Of a DNA stretch of 64,000 bases, positions 1-8,318 are shown one piece after another (position 1 is the first letter of the stretch; every line of letters starts with the position of its first letter). The position numbers were made by a program, and so were the translations under genes. Source of the DNA: Motiliproteus sp048265065. Its GTDB lineage: Bacteria; Pseudomonadota; Gammaproteobacteria; Pseudomonadales; Balneatricaceae. The stretch is taken from contig JBLXCH010000005.1 in assembly GCA_048265065.1 (NCBI GenBank), forward strand, positions 13,338 to 77,337. Direction: 5' to 3'. The notes under the pieces were generated by a model. That model did not search any database, was not told the origin of the DNA, and saw only the letters and a program-made list of their open reading frames with translations.

Positions 1-1
1 T

Positions 2-820
2 TATGTCCACCGTATCGGGCGAACTGGCCGTGCAGGTCGAAAAGGTAAAGCCATTCTCTTTGTTACACACAGAGAAACCCGTTTGTTAAAAGCCATTGAA
101 AAAGCCACTAAACAAACCATCACTCCAATTGGCTTGCCAACTAACGATGATTTAACACAAAAACGAGTTGCTCAATTCAAACATGACTTAGTGTCTGTGT
201 TCAGTGATCAATCACTGGGGTTTTTCGAACAACTTACCGACGAGCTGTCTGCAGAGCTTAACCTCAGCCATCAGCAACTGGCCAGCGGCTTGCTATATAT
301 GGCGCAGAAAGGCCGCCCTTTACAATTACCAAAAGATCCACCGCCACGTGAACGTGAGTCTCGTGAACCTCGTGACCGCTCAGACAACAGAAAACAAGAC
401 CGCCAAAAATCTGAAGGTAAAGGCCGAGCAACCGATGTCGAAACATGGGAACGCTATCGTTTAGAAATTGGTCGCGATGATGGCATTGAAGTGAAAAACA
501 TTGTCGGCGCAATAGCTAACGAAGCCGATATCAGCAGCCGTTATATTGGTCACATAAAGCTTAACAATGATCACAGTACAGTTGAGCTACCTGAAGGCAT
601 GCCAGAAGATTTGCTCGCTCACCTTCGCAAAATTGAAATCTGCGGCAAACTTACCGACATGAAACTCATGGGTAAAAGCAGCGGAGAGAGCAAACCATCA
701 AAAGGCTCATCATACGCTGACAAGCCTGCTGCCAAGCGGAAACCCAAAAAACGCCCGAGTAGTAATACTGATGGCGCACGTAAAAAACCACGTAAGCCTC
801 GTAAACCCGCAGAGGACTAG
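2..820 (+). CDS. deaD: ATP-dependent RNA helicase DeaD/CsdA, 3' part
   Basis: This is a cold-shock type DEAD-box RNA helicase that unwinds structured RNA during ribosome assembly and mRNA decay. The gene is cut by the window edge, so only about the last 272 residues are visible. The reading frame is open from base 2 and begins with helicase motif VI (YVHRIGRTGRAGR). After the RecA-like core there is a linker rich in Arg, Glu and Asp (about 85-110 residues into the fragment). A DbpA-type RNA-binding domain follows (YRLEIGRDDGI...NIVGAIANEADI...GKLTDMKL), then a Lys/Arg/Pro-rich basic tail. The DbpA domain plus long basic tail fits DeaD better than RhlE or SrmB. The stop is 27 bases before the prephenate dehydratase start, so the two may be co-transcribed. 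Confidence 0.9.
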   Translation, partial: YVHRIGRTGRAGRKGKAILFVTHRETRLLKAIEKATKQTITPIGLPTNDDLTQKRVAQFKHDLVSVFSDQSLGFFEQLTDELSAELNLSHQQLASGLLYMAQKGRPLQLPKDPPPRERESREPRDRSDNRKQDRQKSEGKGRATDVETWERYRLEIGRDDGIEVKNIVGAIANEADISSRYIGHIKLNNDHSTVELPEGMPEDLLAHLRKIEICGKLTDMKLMGKSSGESKPSKGSSYADKPAAKRKPKKRPSSNTDGARKKPRKPRKPAED

Positions 821-847
821 AGACGTAGAAAGGCGAGCTGTTAATCA

Positions 848-1702
848 ATGAATGACATTATTGCTTATCAAGGCTTCGATGGCGCTTATTCACACTTATC
901 GTGTCGCCATGTTTTTCCTGATATGAAACCTATGGCTTGCGGTTCTTTTGTTGACGCTATGCGTCACGTAGAGAACGGCAATGCCAAGCTCGCAATGATT
1001 CCTCTAGAAAACTCTACTGCAGGTCGTGTTGAAGAAATTTATCGTGAACTGCCAAAAACTCGACTGCATATCATTGGTGAACACTTTGAACCAGTAAACC
1101 ATTGTTTACTCGGTCTTAATGATGCGACTCTCGAAGATATCAAAACCGTTGGGTCACATCCGCAAGCTATTGCCCAATGCCAAGAACATATTCGTAATCT
1201 TGGCTTGGAGCCTGTTGCAAAATTAGACACAGCTGGCGCAGCGCTTGAAGTCAAAAACCAAAATAATCCTTCTTGCGCTGCCATTGCCTCAAGCTTAGCG
1301 GCTGAACTCTACGGGCTAAAAATACTACGCGAAAACTTTCAGGACGTTGACGGCAATACCACTCGTTTTTTGATTCTATCTAAAGATGAAGTATTGCCTG
1401 ACTACCGCCCCGGCACCCACTTTATCACCTCTATTATTTTCCGCTTGCGTAATATTCCTGCGGCCTTATATAAAGTCCTCGGTGGGTTTGCTACAAACAA
1501 CGTCAATCTTGTTAAATTAGAAAGCTATATGGCAGGAGGCAACCTGTCTTATTGTCAGTTCCACTTAGACGCCATGGCTCACCCCCAGCAGCGGTCTATG
1601 CAGTTAGCCATCGAAGAATTACGTTTTTTTGCAGAAGAAGTACGACTCTTAGGAACTTATCAAGCTCACCCTTTTCGAACTGACCATGAGTTAATTGATT
1701 AA
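848..1702 (+). CDS. pheA: Prephenate dehydratase (PDT-ACT)
   Basis: It converts prephenate to phenylpyruvate in phenylalanine synthesis. The 284-residue protein is monofunctional, with no chorismate mutase domain. The catalytic PDT domain (about 5-185) has AYQGFDGAYSH, PLENSTAGRV, SHPQAIAQC and, before the domain end, GNTTRFLIL, the TRF motif needed for catalysis. A regulatory ACT domain (about 195-275) has an ESYMAGG motif in place of the ESRP motif that usually takes part in phenylalanine binding, so feedback control may differ. Length is normal for the stand-alone form. It lies 27 bases after deaD and its end abuts the next gene. Confidence 0.9.
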   Translation: MNDIIAYQGFDGAYSHLSCRHVFPDMKPMACGSFVDAMRHVENGNAKLAMIPLENSTAGRVEEIYRELPKTRLHIIGEHFEPVNHCLLGLNDATLEDIKTVGSHPQAIAQCQEHIRNLGLEPVAKLDTAGAALEVKNQNNPSCAAIASSLAAELYGLKILRENFQDVDGNTTRFLILSKDEVLPDYRPGTHFITSIIFRLRNIPAALYKVLGGFATNNVNLVKLESYMAGGNLSYCQFHLDAMAHPQQRSMQLAIEELRFFAEEVRLLGTYQAHPFRTDHELID

Positions 1703-1730
1703 TAATCAATTTGTTAATGTGGCCCTAGTG

Positions 1731-2228
1731 ATGATTAACACCCCCAGCCGTTTTAAGCACACGAAATCTATCAGGTCACTCCTCCTCGTTGTTGTTCTCG
1801 TTGTTGTTCTCATCGCTGTTCTCGTTGGCGCCGCTGTCACAGCCAAGCAATACCTCGTAAACCAGCAAGGAGTCGCCCATGTTGTTGCGACCCACTCATG
1901 CTCTCCTGATCTGAATAATTGCGCAGTCACAATCAACAACAACACCCTGAAACTCCGCTTTGACCATAATGAAACTATCATCACATCAGGCCACACAATG
2001 ACTGCATTTATTGAAACGAGTTCAGCTAGCAGCACACCGCAGCAAATCAGTTTTCAAGGAAAAGACATGTACATGGGTGAGAACCATTTTGCGTTAACCC
2101 CACAATCCAATGAACGTTATAGCAGTGAGGTACAGCTACCCGCATGCACAACGGGTGAAATGACCTGGCAAGCCACTGTCCGTTTAGATAATGGCGATGC
2201 TATCGTTTTTGAATTTAACGCCCGCTAA
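1731..2228 (+). CDS. Membrane-anchored periplasmic protein of unknown function, next to SCO1
   Basis: I do not recognise the family. From the ATG at 1731 the protein has 165 residues; a TTG at 1695 would overlap the pheA stop and is less likely. A basic N-terminus (RFKHTKSIRS) precedes one very hydrophobic helix built from repeated VVVL blocks, encoded by a 12-bp tandem DNA repeat at 1787-1822. The rest (about 130 residues) is predicted to be periplasmic, with two cysteines (CSPDLNNC) and a Met-containing segment (KDMYMGENHF). It ends 11 bases before the SCO1 gene on the same strand, so a role in copper handling or cytochrome oxidase assembly is a reasonable inference but not shown. Confidence 0.6.
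   Translation: MINTPSRFKHTKSIRSLLLVVVLVVVLIAVLVGAAVTAKQYLVNQQGVAHVVATHSCSPDLNNCAVTINNNTLKLRFDHNETIITSGHTMTAFIETSSASSTPQQISFQGKDMYMGENHFALTPQSNERYSSEVQLPACTTGEMTWQATVRLDNGDAIVFEFNAR
1787..1822. repeat. 12-bp coding tandem repeat in the membrane-anchor gene
   Basis: CGTTGTTGTTCT occurs twice in a row, and a third related unit (CATCGCTGTTCT) follows. Translated, it gives repeated VVVL blocks in the membrane helix. Confidence 0.75.
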
Positions 2229-2239
2229 AGGAGTCATCA

Positions 2240-3001
2240 ATGCCTAAACGCTCTGTACTCGGTGTTGGCTGGGGCGTAATCAGCATCGCAGTTGTCATTT
2301 TAGTCGCCATTCTTGGCACCTTACTAACCCAACCCCCAGCAGCAAAAGCAACCGGCTTTACACTCAACAGCACTTCCGGTGAACAACGCCTAGAAAGCTT
2401 TAAAGGTAAAGTGGTTATGATGATGTTTGGTTTTACTCATTGCCCGGATGTATGCCCAACGGGGCTGGCCACTTTTGCTGCCACACTCAATCAATTGAAT
2501 GAAGAAGAGCGAGCAGAGACTCAAGCTATTTTTATCAGCGTTGACCCTCAGCGAGACACCGTCGAGCATCTCGAAAAATACACCGCATACTTTCATCCCG
2601 AGATTCTTGGGCTGACCGGAACAACCGCTCAAGTGGATCAAGCAGTGAAAAACTACGGGGCCTTTTATCGGATGGTNNNNNNNNNNNNNNNNNNNNNNNN
2701 NNNNNNNNNNNNNNNNNNNNNNNNNNNNNNNNNNNNNNNNNNNNNNNNNNNNNNNNNNNNNNNNNNNNNNNNNNNNGAGATTCTTGGGCTGACCGGAACA
2801 ACCGCTCAAGTGGATCAAGCAGTGAAAAACTACGGGGCCTTTTATCGGATGGTCGAGCTAGAGGATTCAGCCTTAGAGTACACAGTCGATCACAGTTCAA
2901 AAGTTTATCTTATTGATCAGCAAGGTAAGCTGGCTGAAACCAAGTTTCACAACAGCTCACCCAAAGATATCGCAAACGCCATTCGTGAAATAATGAATTG
3001 A
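2240..3001 (+). CDS. SCO1/SenC-type copper chaperone, interrupted by an artificial gap
   Basis: This is a membrane-anchored thioredoxin-fold protein that delivers copper to the CuA centre of cytochrome oxidase or acts as a thiol reductase. An N-terminal helix (about residues 8-28) anchors it. The domain has the copper-binding CPDVC motif after FGFTH, the ISVDPQRDT motif, and a conserved His in YTVDHSSKVYLID. Bases 2677-2776 are exactly 100 N, and the 77 bases before the gap (2600-2676) are repeated exactly after it (2777-2853). Removing one copy plus the gap deletes 177 bases (59 codons), keeps the frame and gives a normal 194-residue SCO protein. I therefore read the gene as intact, with a misjoined assembly. 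The start follows AAAGGAG at a good distance. Confidence 0.85.
   Translation: MPKRSVLGVGWGVISIAVVILVAILGTLLTQPPAAKATGFTLNSTSGEQRLESFKGKVVMMMFGFTHCPDVCPTGLATFAATLNQLNEEERAETQAIFISVDPQRDTVEHLEKYTAYFHPEILGLTGTTAQVDQAVKNYGAFYRMXXXXXXXXXXXXXXXXXXXXXXXXXXXXXXXXXXEILGLTGTTAQVDQAVKNYGAFYRMVELEDSALEYTVDHSSKVYLIDQQGKLAETKFHNSSPKDIANAIREIMN
2600..2853. repeat. 77-bp exact duplicate flanking the N gap (artefact)
   Basis: Copy 1 is 2600-2676 and copy 2 is 2777-2853. They are identical throughout and end exactly at the gap borders. An odd length of 77 is typical of an assembler k-mer overlap. The copies also encode the same conserved SCO segment (EILGLTG...YGAFYRM) twice, which would break the fold if real. 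Confidence 0.95.
2677..2776. other. 100-N assembly gap
   Basis: A run of exactly 100 undetermined bases lies inside the SCO1 gene. It is flanked by identical 77-base sequences, so it is probably not missing DNA but two overlapping contig ends joined by a default spacer. Confidence 0.97.
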
Positions 3002-3008
3002 TGAATTG
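2993..3008. repeat. 8-bp tandem duplication at the SCO1 stop
   Basis: ATGAATTG occurs twice in a row (followed by ATGAACGG), and the duplication contains the stop codon of the SCO1 gene. Confidence 0.6.
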
Positions 3009-3055
3009 ATGAACGGCTAAATAACGCACGCTAAGGGACGGCTAGCAATGACTCT

Positions 3056-3658
3056 TCAGCTAAGCTCTTCCAACTGAAAATCAGCACAGCTAGGTATTGG
3101 TTGCTGATAAAACGCCGCCAACTCTCTTATGAAACAGCGCGGTCGCTCTGGTAAGCTTTCACAACCCTCTGCTAAATATTGTTGCACTTGCGCATACACA
3201 TTTCGTTTAAAACGACTGTTATCTGTCCACTCACCATTTAGGTTATCCGTACTAACACGAAACTTCACTCCGCAAGCTTTTGAAAATATCCACTCAAGCG
3301 CTTGAGGTTTCACTTCTACCGATTCAAAAACAGCTTGCTGCTCTACGGTACGGCCATCTGGCTGATACCAATAACCAAAATCCTCCAGCAATAACCGTTG
3401 AGGTCCGGCGATACACCAGTGGCTAACTTCATGCAATGCACTCGAAAAAAAGCCATGAGCAAAGATAATTCGATGATGAGGGTTTTCATCATCGGCGGGA
3501 TAGTAAACAGGCTCATCGTCCCCTTTGACCAAAAGGGTGTTATGAGATTTTAAAAATGTTTGATTAAAAATACGGACCAGATCTTGCCATTGTGGTGGGT
3601 GAGGACGACTACCCGAGACAAGATTGGCGCTACTGGATGTCATATTCGTTATAGTCAC
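3056..3658 (-). CDS. epmC: Elongation factor P hydroxylase EpmC (YfcM)
   Basis: EpmC hydroxylates the beta-lysylated lysine of elongation factor P, the last step of EF-P modification. The 200-residue protein matches the family along its length: KGDDEPVYYPADDE, FAHGFFSSALHEVSHWCIAG (probable metal-binding HExSHW motif), DFGYWYQPDGR, VEVKPQALEW and a late RPRCFIRELAAFY. An ATG 15 bases downstream (3643) is an alternative start. It converges with the SCO1 gene (54 bases between stops). EF-P, epmA and epmB are not in this window; the paralog gene efpL is, at 42746. Confidence 0.9.
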   Translation of the reverse strand: MTITNMTSSSANLVSGSRPHPPQWQDLVRIFNQTFLKSHNTLLVKGDDEPVYYPADDENPHHRIIFAHGFFSSALHEVSHWCIAGPQRLLLEDFGYWYQPDGRTVEQQAVFESVEVKPQALEWIFSKACGVKFRVSTDNLNGEWTDNSRFKRNVYAQVQQYLAEGCESLPERPRCFIRELAAFYQQPIPSCADFQLEELS

Positions 3659-3719
3659 TTATACCACTGCTATTCCAAGCGCATTAACAACTACTATTGA
3701 AGCGAGCAACGATAGGCTT

Positions 3720-3745
3720 TTGCTAAAGAGTGTTGCTAAAGAAAT
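3720..3745. repeat. Short tandem duplication, 13-bp unit
   Basis: TTGCTAAAGAGTG is followed directly by TTGCTAAAGAAAT in the spacer between epmC and the lipoprotein gene. It is one of about ten such duplications in the window. Confidence 0.6.
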
Positions 3746-3754
3746 TGCTACAGA

Positions 3755-4438
3755 TTATTGAAACGCTTCCCACTGATTGCCTTTAAGCCACCAGCTCTCA
3801 CCGGTTTGTTGATCTACCCGTGCAGCAACATAGCCTTTCACATCACCTGCTGCGGGTCGAAGCACTACTTCATAACGAGATATCGGCAAACGAGAGACTT
3901 CATCAATGGCAGACCAACCACCCTCTTTTGCCATCCAGGTTAACCCAGTCGCTTCATCATACTTAAAAATCACCCACTGCCCTTTCGGCGTATACGCAGA
4001 CACTAAACGAAAGCCAGGCGCAACGCCTTTACCACCGCTACTCACTGCGGCGATTTCTAATTGTTGCTGAATGCGTTCCATTAAAGCTTCAAGCGGCGGT
4101 TGCTCATCCGTACCTAACTCATTGGCTGGCGCGGTCTGCATTTGTTTGGTCTGCTGAGCCATAATCTGTAGCTGCTGCAACGACTGCAACACCTTTAAAT
4201 TCCGTTGTTGCTGCACTTGCATTTGCTGGTTGAGCTTAATAACTTGCTCTTGCATGAGTGTAATACGTTGCTCGACCTGTTCATTAGACTTAACCATTCG
4301 CATGAAATAGTTCTGTAAGTCCGAGCCGGTTTCTGGCGCGTTTTGCGCCACGGGTGGTGCTGCGTCTGCGGGCTTGACACTCTGTGCCTGGCACCCTGCC
4401 AATATCATCGAAGTTACTACTAATGCCGCTAATCGCAT
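3755..4438 (-). CDS. Predicted outer-membrane or periplasmic lipoprotein with coiled coil
   Basis: I do not recognise the family. The 227-residue protein starts with a lipoprotein signal peptide ending in the lipobox LAGC (Cys16). A Gln-rich segment at about 50-105 (NEQVEQRITLMQEQVIKLN and following) is predicted to be coiled coil. The C-terminal 90 residues look like a compact beta-rich domain rich in Trp and Tyr, with a KGQWVIFKYDEATGLTWMA segment and a WWLKGNQWEAF end, suggesting a small repeated Trp module. It lies 54 bases downstream of ttcA on the same strand, so it may be the end of that transcript. No function can be assigned. Confidence 0.7.
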   Translation of the reverse strand: MRLAALVVTSMILAGCQAQSVKPADAAPPVAQNAPETGSDLQNYFMRMVKSNEQVEQRITLMQEQVIKLNQQMQVQQQRNLKVLQSLQQLQIMAQQTKQMQTAPANELGTDEQPPLEALMERIQQQLEIAAVSSGGKGVAPGFRLVSAYTPKGQWVIFKYDEATGLTWMAKEGGWSAIDEVSRLPISRYEVVLRPAAGDVKGYVAARVDQQTGESWWLKGNQWEAFQ

Positions 4439-4492
4439 GACTTTCCTTTTTCTCGCTAAGTGATGTGTATTAAGTCAGCTAACAACCACTCT

Positions 4493-5437
4493 CTACAACG
4501 CTAATATATCAATGGGCTGTAAATCTCGAGGTAAGCTTTTTTCTGATGAGCCGTCTTCCGATGATTTTTCTGAAGGCTGAACTAATGACGATGTTGCAGA
4601 CTGACTAGCAACGTTTAAGGCGGTCTCATCTTCATCCGTTTCAGACGTTTTTAAACCCGCAAAATCAAACAGTGATGTGTCTACCAAATGTGACGGGACG
4701 ACGTTTCTCAAACTACTAAACATGACTTCTATACGACCAGGAAAGCGCTTATCCCAATCCTCAAGCATTTCTTTAATCACTTGTCGTTGTAAGTTTTCTT
4801 GTGAACCACAAAGGTTACACGGAATGATGGGGAATTCTCGTAAGGTAGCATAGGCCGCAATATCTTTTTCACGGCAATACGCGAGTGGGCGAATGACTAT
4901 ATTTTTACCATCATCGCTTTTCAATTTAGGTGGCATAGTCTTCAGTTTGCCGCCATAGAACATGTTTAAAAATAAGGTTTCTAAAATATCTTCTCGATGG
5001 TGCCCTAGCGCGATTTTAGTCGCACCTATTTCCTGCGCAAAACGATACAGCGTGCCACGGCGCATACGCGAACATAACCCACAGGTGGTTTTACCTTCTG
5101 GCACAACCGCTTTTACGACCGAGTAAGTATCACGTTCAACAATATGAAAAGGCACATCAATTGATGAAAGGTACGCAGGCAGGATTTCTTCTGGAAAGCC
5201 AGGTTGCTTCTGATCCATATTGACCGCAACCAACTCAAAGTTGATGGGCGCGCTTTTTTGCAGGTTCATCAGGATATCTAACATGGCATAGGAGTCTTTG
5301 CCGCCCGACAGGCAAACCATGACCTTATCGCCATCCTCAATCATGCCAAAATCTTCGATAGCACGCCCAGTATCACGTCGTAAACGCTTCTGGAGTTTAT
5401 TGAGTTCGGTTTTATCCTGTTTATTAGACTGCTTCAT
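4493..5437 (-). CDS. ttcA: tRNA 2-thiocytidine(32) synthetase TtcA
   Basis: TtcA thiolates cytidine 32 in a subset of tRNAs, using ATP and an iron-sulfur cluster. The 314-residue protein has the PP-loop SGGKDSYAML (about 45), the first CxxC motif in CGLCSRMRRG and the second in IPCNLCGSQ, and GHHREDILETLFLNM, all typical. The C-terminal 45 residues are Ser/Glu-rich and look like a lineage-specific tail (SATSSLVQPSEKSSEDGSSE). The ATG at 5437 gives the conserved N-terminus beginning MKQSNKQDKTELNKLQKRL. Confidence 0.93.
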   Translation of the reverse strand: MKQSNKQDKTELNKLQKRLRRDTGRAIEDFGMIEDGDKVMVCLSGGKDSYAMLDILMNLQKSAPINFELVAVNMDQKQPGFPEEILPAYLSSIDVPFHIVERDTYSVVKAVVPEGKTTCGLCSRMRRGTLYRFAQEIGATKIALGHHREDILETLFLNMFYGGKLKTMPPKLKSDDGKNIVIRPLAYCREKDIAAYATLREFPIIPCNLCGSQENLQRQVIKEMLEDWDKRFPGRIEVMFSSLRNVVPSHLVDTSLFDFAGLKTSETDEDETALNVASQSATSSLVQPSEKSSEDGSSEKSLPRDLQPIDILAL

Positions 5438-5601
5438 GAAACCTTAAACCTGAGGAAACGAGTTTCGTTTCCCTGACAATATGAACAAATGAACGGCGAA
5501 TTTTACTCTCTTACCCACGTTAGTCTACTAATGGTCAGCGTATTCTCATGAAAAGACAGCCAATGCTTGTTTCCGTGTTTAATGCACTCCATACGATCAC
5601 A

Positions 5602-7425
5602 TCAGATAGCAATGGAAGACGGATCATCACCGCCGACTACATCTAAGAAATACTCACCGTAAGCATCTAGCTTACGTTGCCCTACACCAGAAAGGTCGGC
5701 CATTGCCATCATTGTTGCTGGCCGCTCTTCGACCATAAGCATCAAGGTGGCGTCATGAAAAATCACATAAGGAGGCACATCTTGCGCTTCGGCCAAACGC
5801 TTACGCAAACTTCTCAAGTTGTTCCATAAATCGAGATCTTCACCTCTAAAGCGCTGCTGGCGTGATACGCTTGGTCGTGCTTTACCGACAACGCCAGCAC
5901 TGACATCTTTTCTTAAATTAAGCCGTTCATCTCCACGCAATACAGGACGGCAGCGTTCATCCAGATGTAGAACCCCGTAACCGTCAAAGCTTACCTGCAA
6001 AAAGCCACGGGCAATTAACTGACGAAATACTGAGCGCCATTCGCTTTCCGATAAATCTTTACCGATTCCCCAGGTAGATAGTTCATCATGCTGTAAGCTT
6101 CTTATCCGTTCATTAAGCTTACCCAACAGAATCTCAATCACATGCCCAACGCCGTAGCGCTGACCTGAACGATAGACTGTCGAGAGTGCTTTACGCGCAG
6201 CATCAGTTCCGTCCCACGTGGTGACTGGCGTTAAACAAGTATCACAGTTATTGCAGGCTGGATGTTCTGGTTCACCAAAATAGCTTAATAAAGATTGCCG
6301 ACGACAGCTGGTTATCTCACAAAGCCCTAACATAGCTTCTAGGCGCTGCTGCTCAATCATCTTTTGCTGAACAGACGCGTCACTGTTGTCCAGCATCTGT
6401 CTCAATGAAATAACATCTTGCAGCCCATACACCATCCACGCGTCAGCAGGCTCACCATCTCGCCCTGCCCGCCCTGTTTCTTGGTAATAAGCTTCAATAC
6501 TTCGTGGTAAATCAAGATGAGCTACAAAGCGCACATTGGGTTTATCGATCCCCATTCCAAAAGCAACTGTCGCCACAATAATGACCGATTCTTCTGTCAA
6601 AAAACGGTGTTGGTGGTGCGCACGCAGTTCTGAAGGCAGACCCGCATGATACGGCAACGCATTAAACCCTTGGGTCTGTAGCCACTCGGCGGTGGACTCA
6701 ACTTTTTTACGCGATAAGCAATAAACAATACCGGCATTCTTGCTATGTTGTTTTTGAATAAAGCCTAACAGCTGCTTTCGCGCATTCTGCTTAGGGCCAA
6801 TAATGTAACGAATATTCGGACGGTCAAAACCTCTGACAAAAACGTCAGCTTGCTCAAGCCCGAGGCGTAACACAATTTCATCTCGGGTGCGCTCATCCGC
6901 TGTCGCCGTAAGTGCGATACGTGGAACATCAGGATAGCGTTCATGTAATTGAGAAAGCTGAAGATACTCTGGGCGAAAATCATGCCCCCATTGAGATACG
7001 CAGTGCGCCTCATCAATAGCAATCAACGCAATTTTTGCACTATCAAACATCGCCAACGTCCGTGGCTGCAATAGTCGCTCTGGTGCGATATAGAGCAGAT
7101 CTAACTCACCGTTATAAAGCCTATCTTCAATTGCACGTATTTGTTCAAAATTTAACGTGGAGTTTAAATAGGCGGCACGAATCCCTAACTGCAGCAGTGC
7201 TTGCACCTGATCTTGCATTAAAGCAATTAACGGAGATACAACAACACCCACGCCATCACGCAATAAGGCAGGCAATTGATAACAGAGGGATTTACCTCCG
7301 CCTGTTGGCATTAAAACCAAGGCATCTCGGCCCGCAAGTAGCGAGCTAACGACCTGATCTTGAGGTTGACGAAATTCGTCGTAACCGAAAACGGTTCTGA
7401 GTTGTTCGAGGGCTTGTTGCAACAT
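5602..7425 (-). CDS. recQ: ATP-dependent DNA helicase RecQ
   Basis: RecQ is a 3'-5' DNA helicase acting in RecF-pathway recombination and fork repair. The ATG at 7425 (MLQQALEQLRTVFGY, 607 residues) matches family N-termini better than an upstream start at 7458. Domains in order: Walker A MPTGGGKSLCYQLPAL, DEAH box IDEAHCVSQWGHDFRPEY, motif VI QETGRAGRDG, the RQC zinc-binding cysteines (CEITSCRRQSLLSYF...CNNCDTC), winged helix, and a C-terminal HRDC domain ending in LSGVGQRKLDAYGEYFLDVV. Length is normal. It is transcribed away from the YecA-family gene. Confidence 0.95.
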   Translation of the reverse strand: MLQQALEQLRTVFGYDEFRQPQDQVVSSLLAGRDALVLMPTGGGKSLCYQLPALLRDGVGVVVSPLIALMQDQVQALLQLGIRAAYLNSTLNFEQIRAIEDRLYNGELDLLYIAPERLLQPRTLAMFDSAKIALIAIDEAHCVSQWGHDFRPEYLQLSQLHERYPDVPRIALTATADERTRDEIVLRLGLEQADVFVRGFDRPNIRYIIGPKQNARKQLLGFIQKQHSKNAGIVYCLSRKKVESTAEWLQTQGFNALPYHAGLPSELRAHHQHRFLTEESVIIVATVAFGMGIDKPNVRFVAHLDLPRSIEAYYQETGRAGRDGEPADAWMVYGLQDVISLRQMLDNSDASVQQKMIEQQRLEAMLGLCEITSCRRQSLLSYFGEPEHPACNNCDTCLTPVTTWDGTDAARKALSTVYRSGQRYGVGHVIEILLGKLNERIRSLQHDELSTWGIGKDLSESEWRSVFRQLIARGFLQVSFDGYGVLHLDERCRPVLRGDERLNLRKDVSAGVVGKARPSVSRQQRFRGEDLDLWNNLRSLRKRLAEAQDVPPYVIFHDATLMLMVEERPATMMAMADLSGVGQRKLDAYGEYFLDVVGGDDPSSIAI

Positions 7426-7563
7426 GGCGGCTATTATAACGATGCACAGGCCAGTCAACAGTAGAAATTATGCCTTATTCCACTAAAATCACTGACGTAA
7501 CCTGTTGAGCTGTATACAATGCCAACTCTCGCTATCACGTAGCAAACAAGGATTAGCGTCTCA

Positions 7564-8211
7564 ATGATTACGGTTAATGCCATCGCCCCTCTTACAGAAG
7601 CCGAAGTTGACCAACTGGAAAGCTTTATTCTCTCCCCCGCTGTCTCTGAAGATGCGCTCGATTATTTAGGGATCCACGGACTACTGTGTGCCGTTGCCAT
7701 TTGCCCTATGGAGATATCCGAGCAAGAGTGGATGGAAACCATCTTTGATGGTAACCCTGACTATTCTGATGAAACCCAAAAATTACAAATTGAAGGTTTG
7801 TTACTACGGGAATACCGTTCAATCTGCCAAGAAGTTGAAAGCGAGGAAGTCCCAGAGCTCCCTTGTGACCTGGACTGGGGAGAAGAAACGCTGATTGTCT
7901 GGTGCCAAGGTTTTATGGAAGGCGTGTTCTTACAAGAGTCTGCATGGTTTGGTGAGTACGAAGACCAAGCTGCCGAGTTGCTACTACCGATAATGCTTGC
8001 TTCTGATTTATTCGAAGAACCAGAATTTGAGGAAATGCGTGATAATCCAGAGTTATGCGAGCAGCTGTGCGGAGAAATTCCTGAACTGCTGATCGACCTA
8101 TACTTGCTTTTCCGTGTTCCCGCTGAAGAAAAGAAAGGCCCAAGTTCGCATAAGCGCGGTGGCCCACACGCTGGAAAGTCTAAAAGCAAAAATAAACCGC
8201 AGCATCATTAA
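7564..8211 (+). CDS. YecA/YgfB family protein (UPF0149)
   Basis: A 215-residue acidic helical protein of the UPF0149 family, whose role is not established. Features of the family are ALDYLGIHGLLCAVAICP near the N-terminus, WCQGFMEGV in the middle and the IPELLIDLYLLFR segment. Unlike YecA it has no C-terminal SEC-C zinc motif; it ends in a Lys/Ser/His-rich basic tail. It stands alone on the plus strand and is followed by a clear terminator at 8249. Confidence 0.8.
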   Translation: MITVNAIAPLTEAEVDQLESFILSPAVSEDALDYLGIHGLLCAVAICPMEISEQEWMETIFDGNPDYSDETQKLQIEGLLLREYRSICQEVESEEVPELPCDLDWGEETLIVWCQGFMEGVFLQESAWFGEYEDQAAELLLPIMLASDLFEEPEFEEMRDNPELCEQLCGEIPELLIDLYLLFRVPAEEKKGPSSHKRGGPHAGKSKSKNKPQHH

Positions 8212-8248
8212 TTCACCGGGATGCAATGCTCGGTATTGATGACAAACA

Positions 8249-8279
8249 AAAAAGCCTTCTAAATTAGAAGGCTTTTTTA
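8249..8279 (+). terminator. Rho-independent terminator after the YecA-family gene
   Basis: AAAGCCTTCT and AGAAGGCTTT form a 10-bp stem with a 5-base loop, with A and T runs on either side. It can act in both directions, between the YecA-family gene (+) and the glycine-zipper lipoprotein gene (-). Confidence 0.9.
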
Positions 8280-8318
8280 TGACAGCTTTGCCGCAATACT
8301 GATCTTTACTATTAGCAA

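Noticed and set aside
2240..3001. A SCO protein with an internal duplication of 26 residues
   Set aside because: The duplicate exactly borders a 100-N run and is 77 bases in each copy, so it is an assembly artefact rather than biology.
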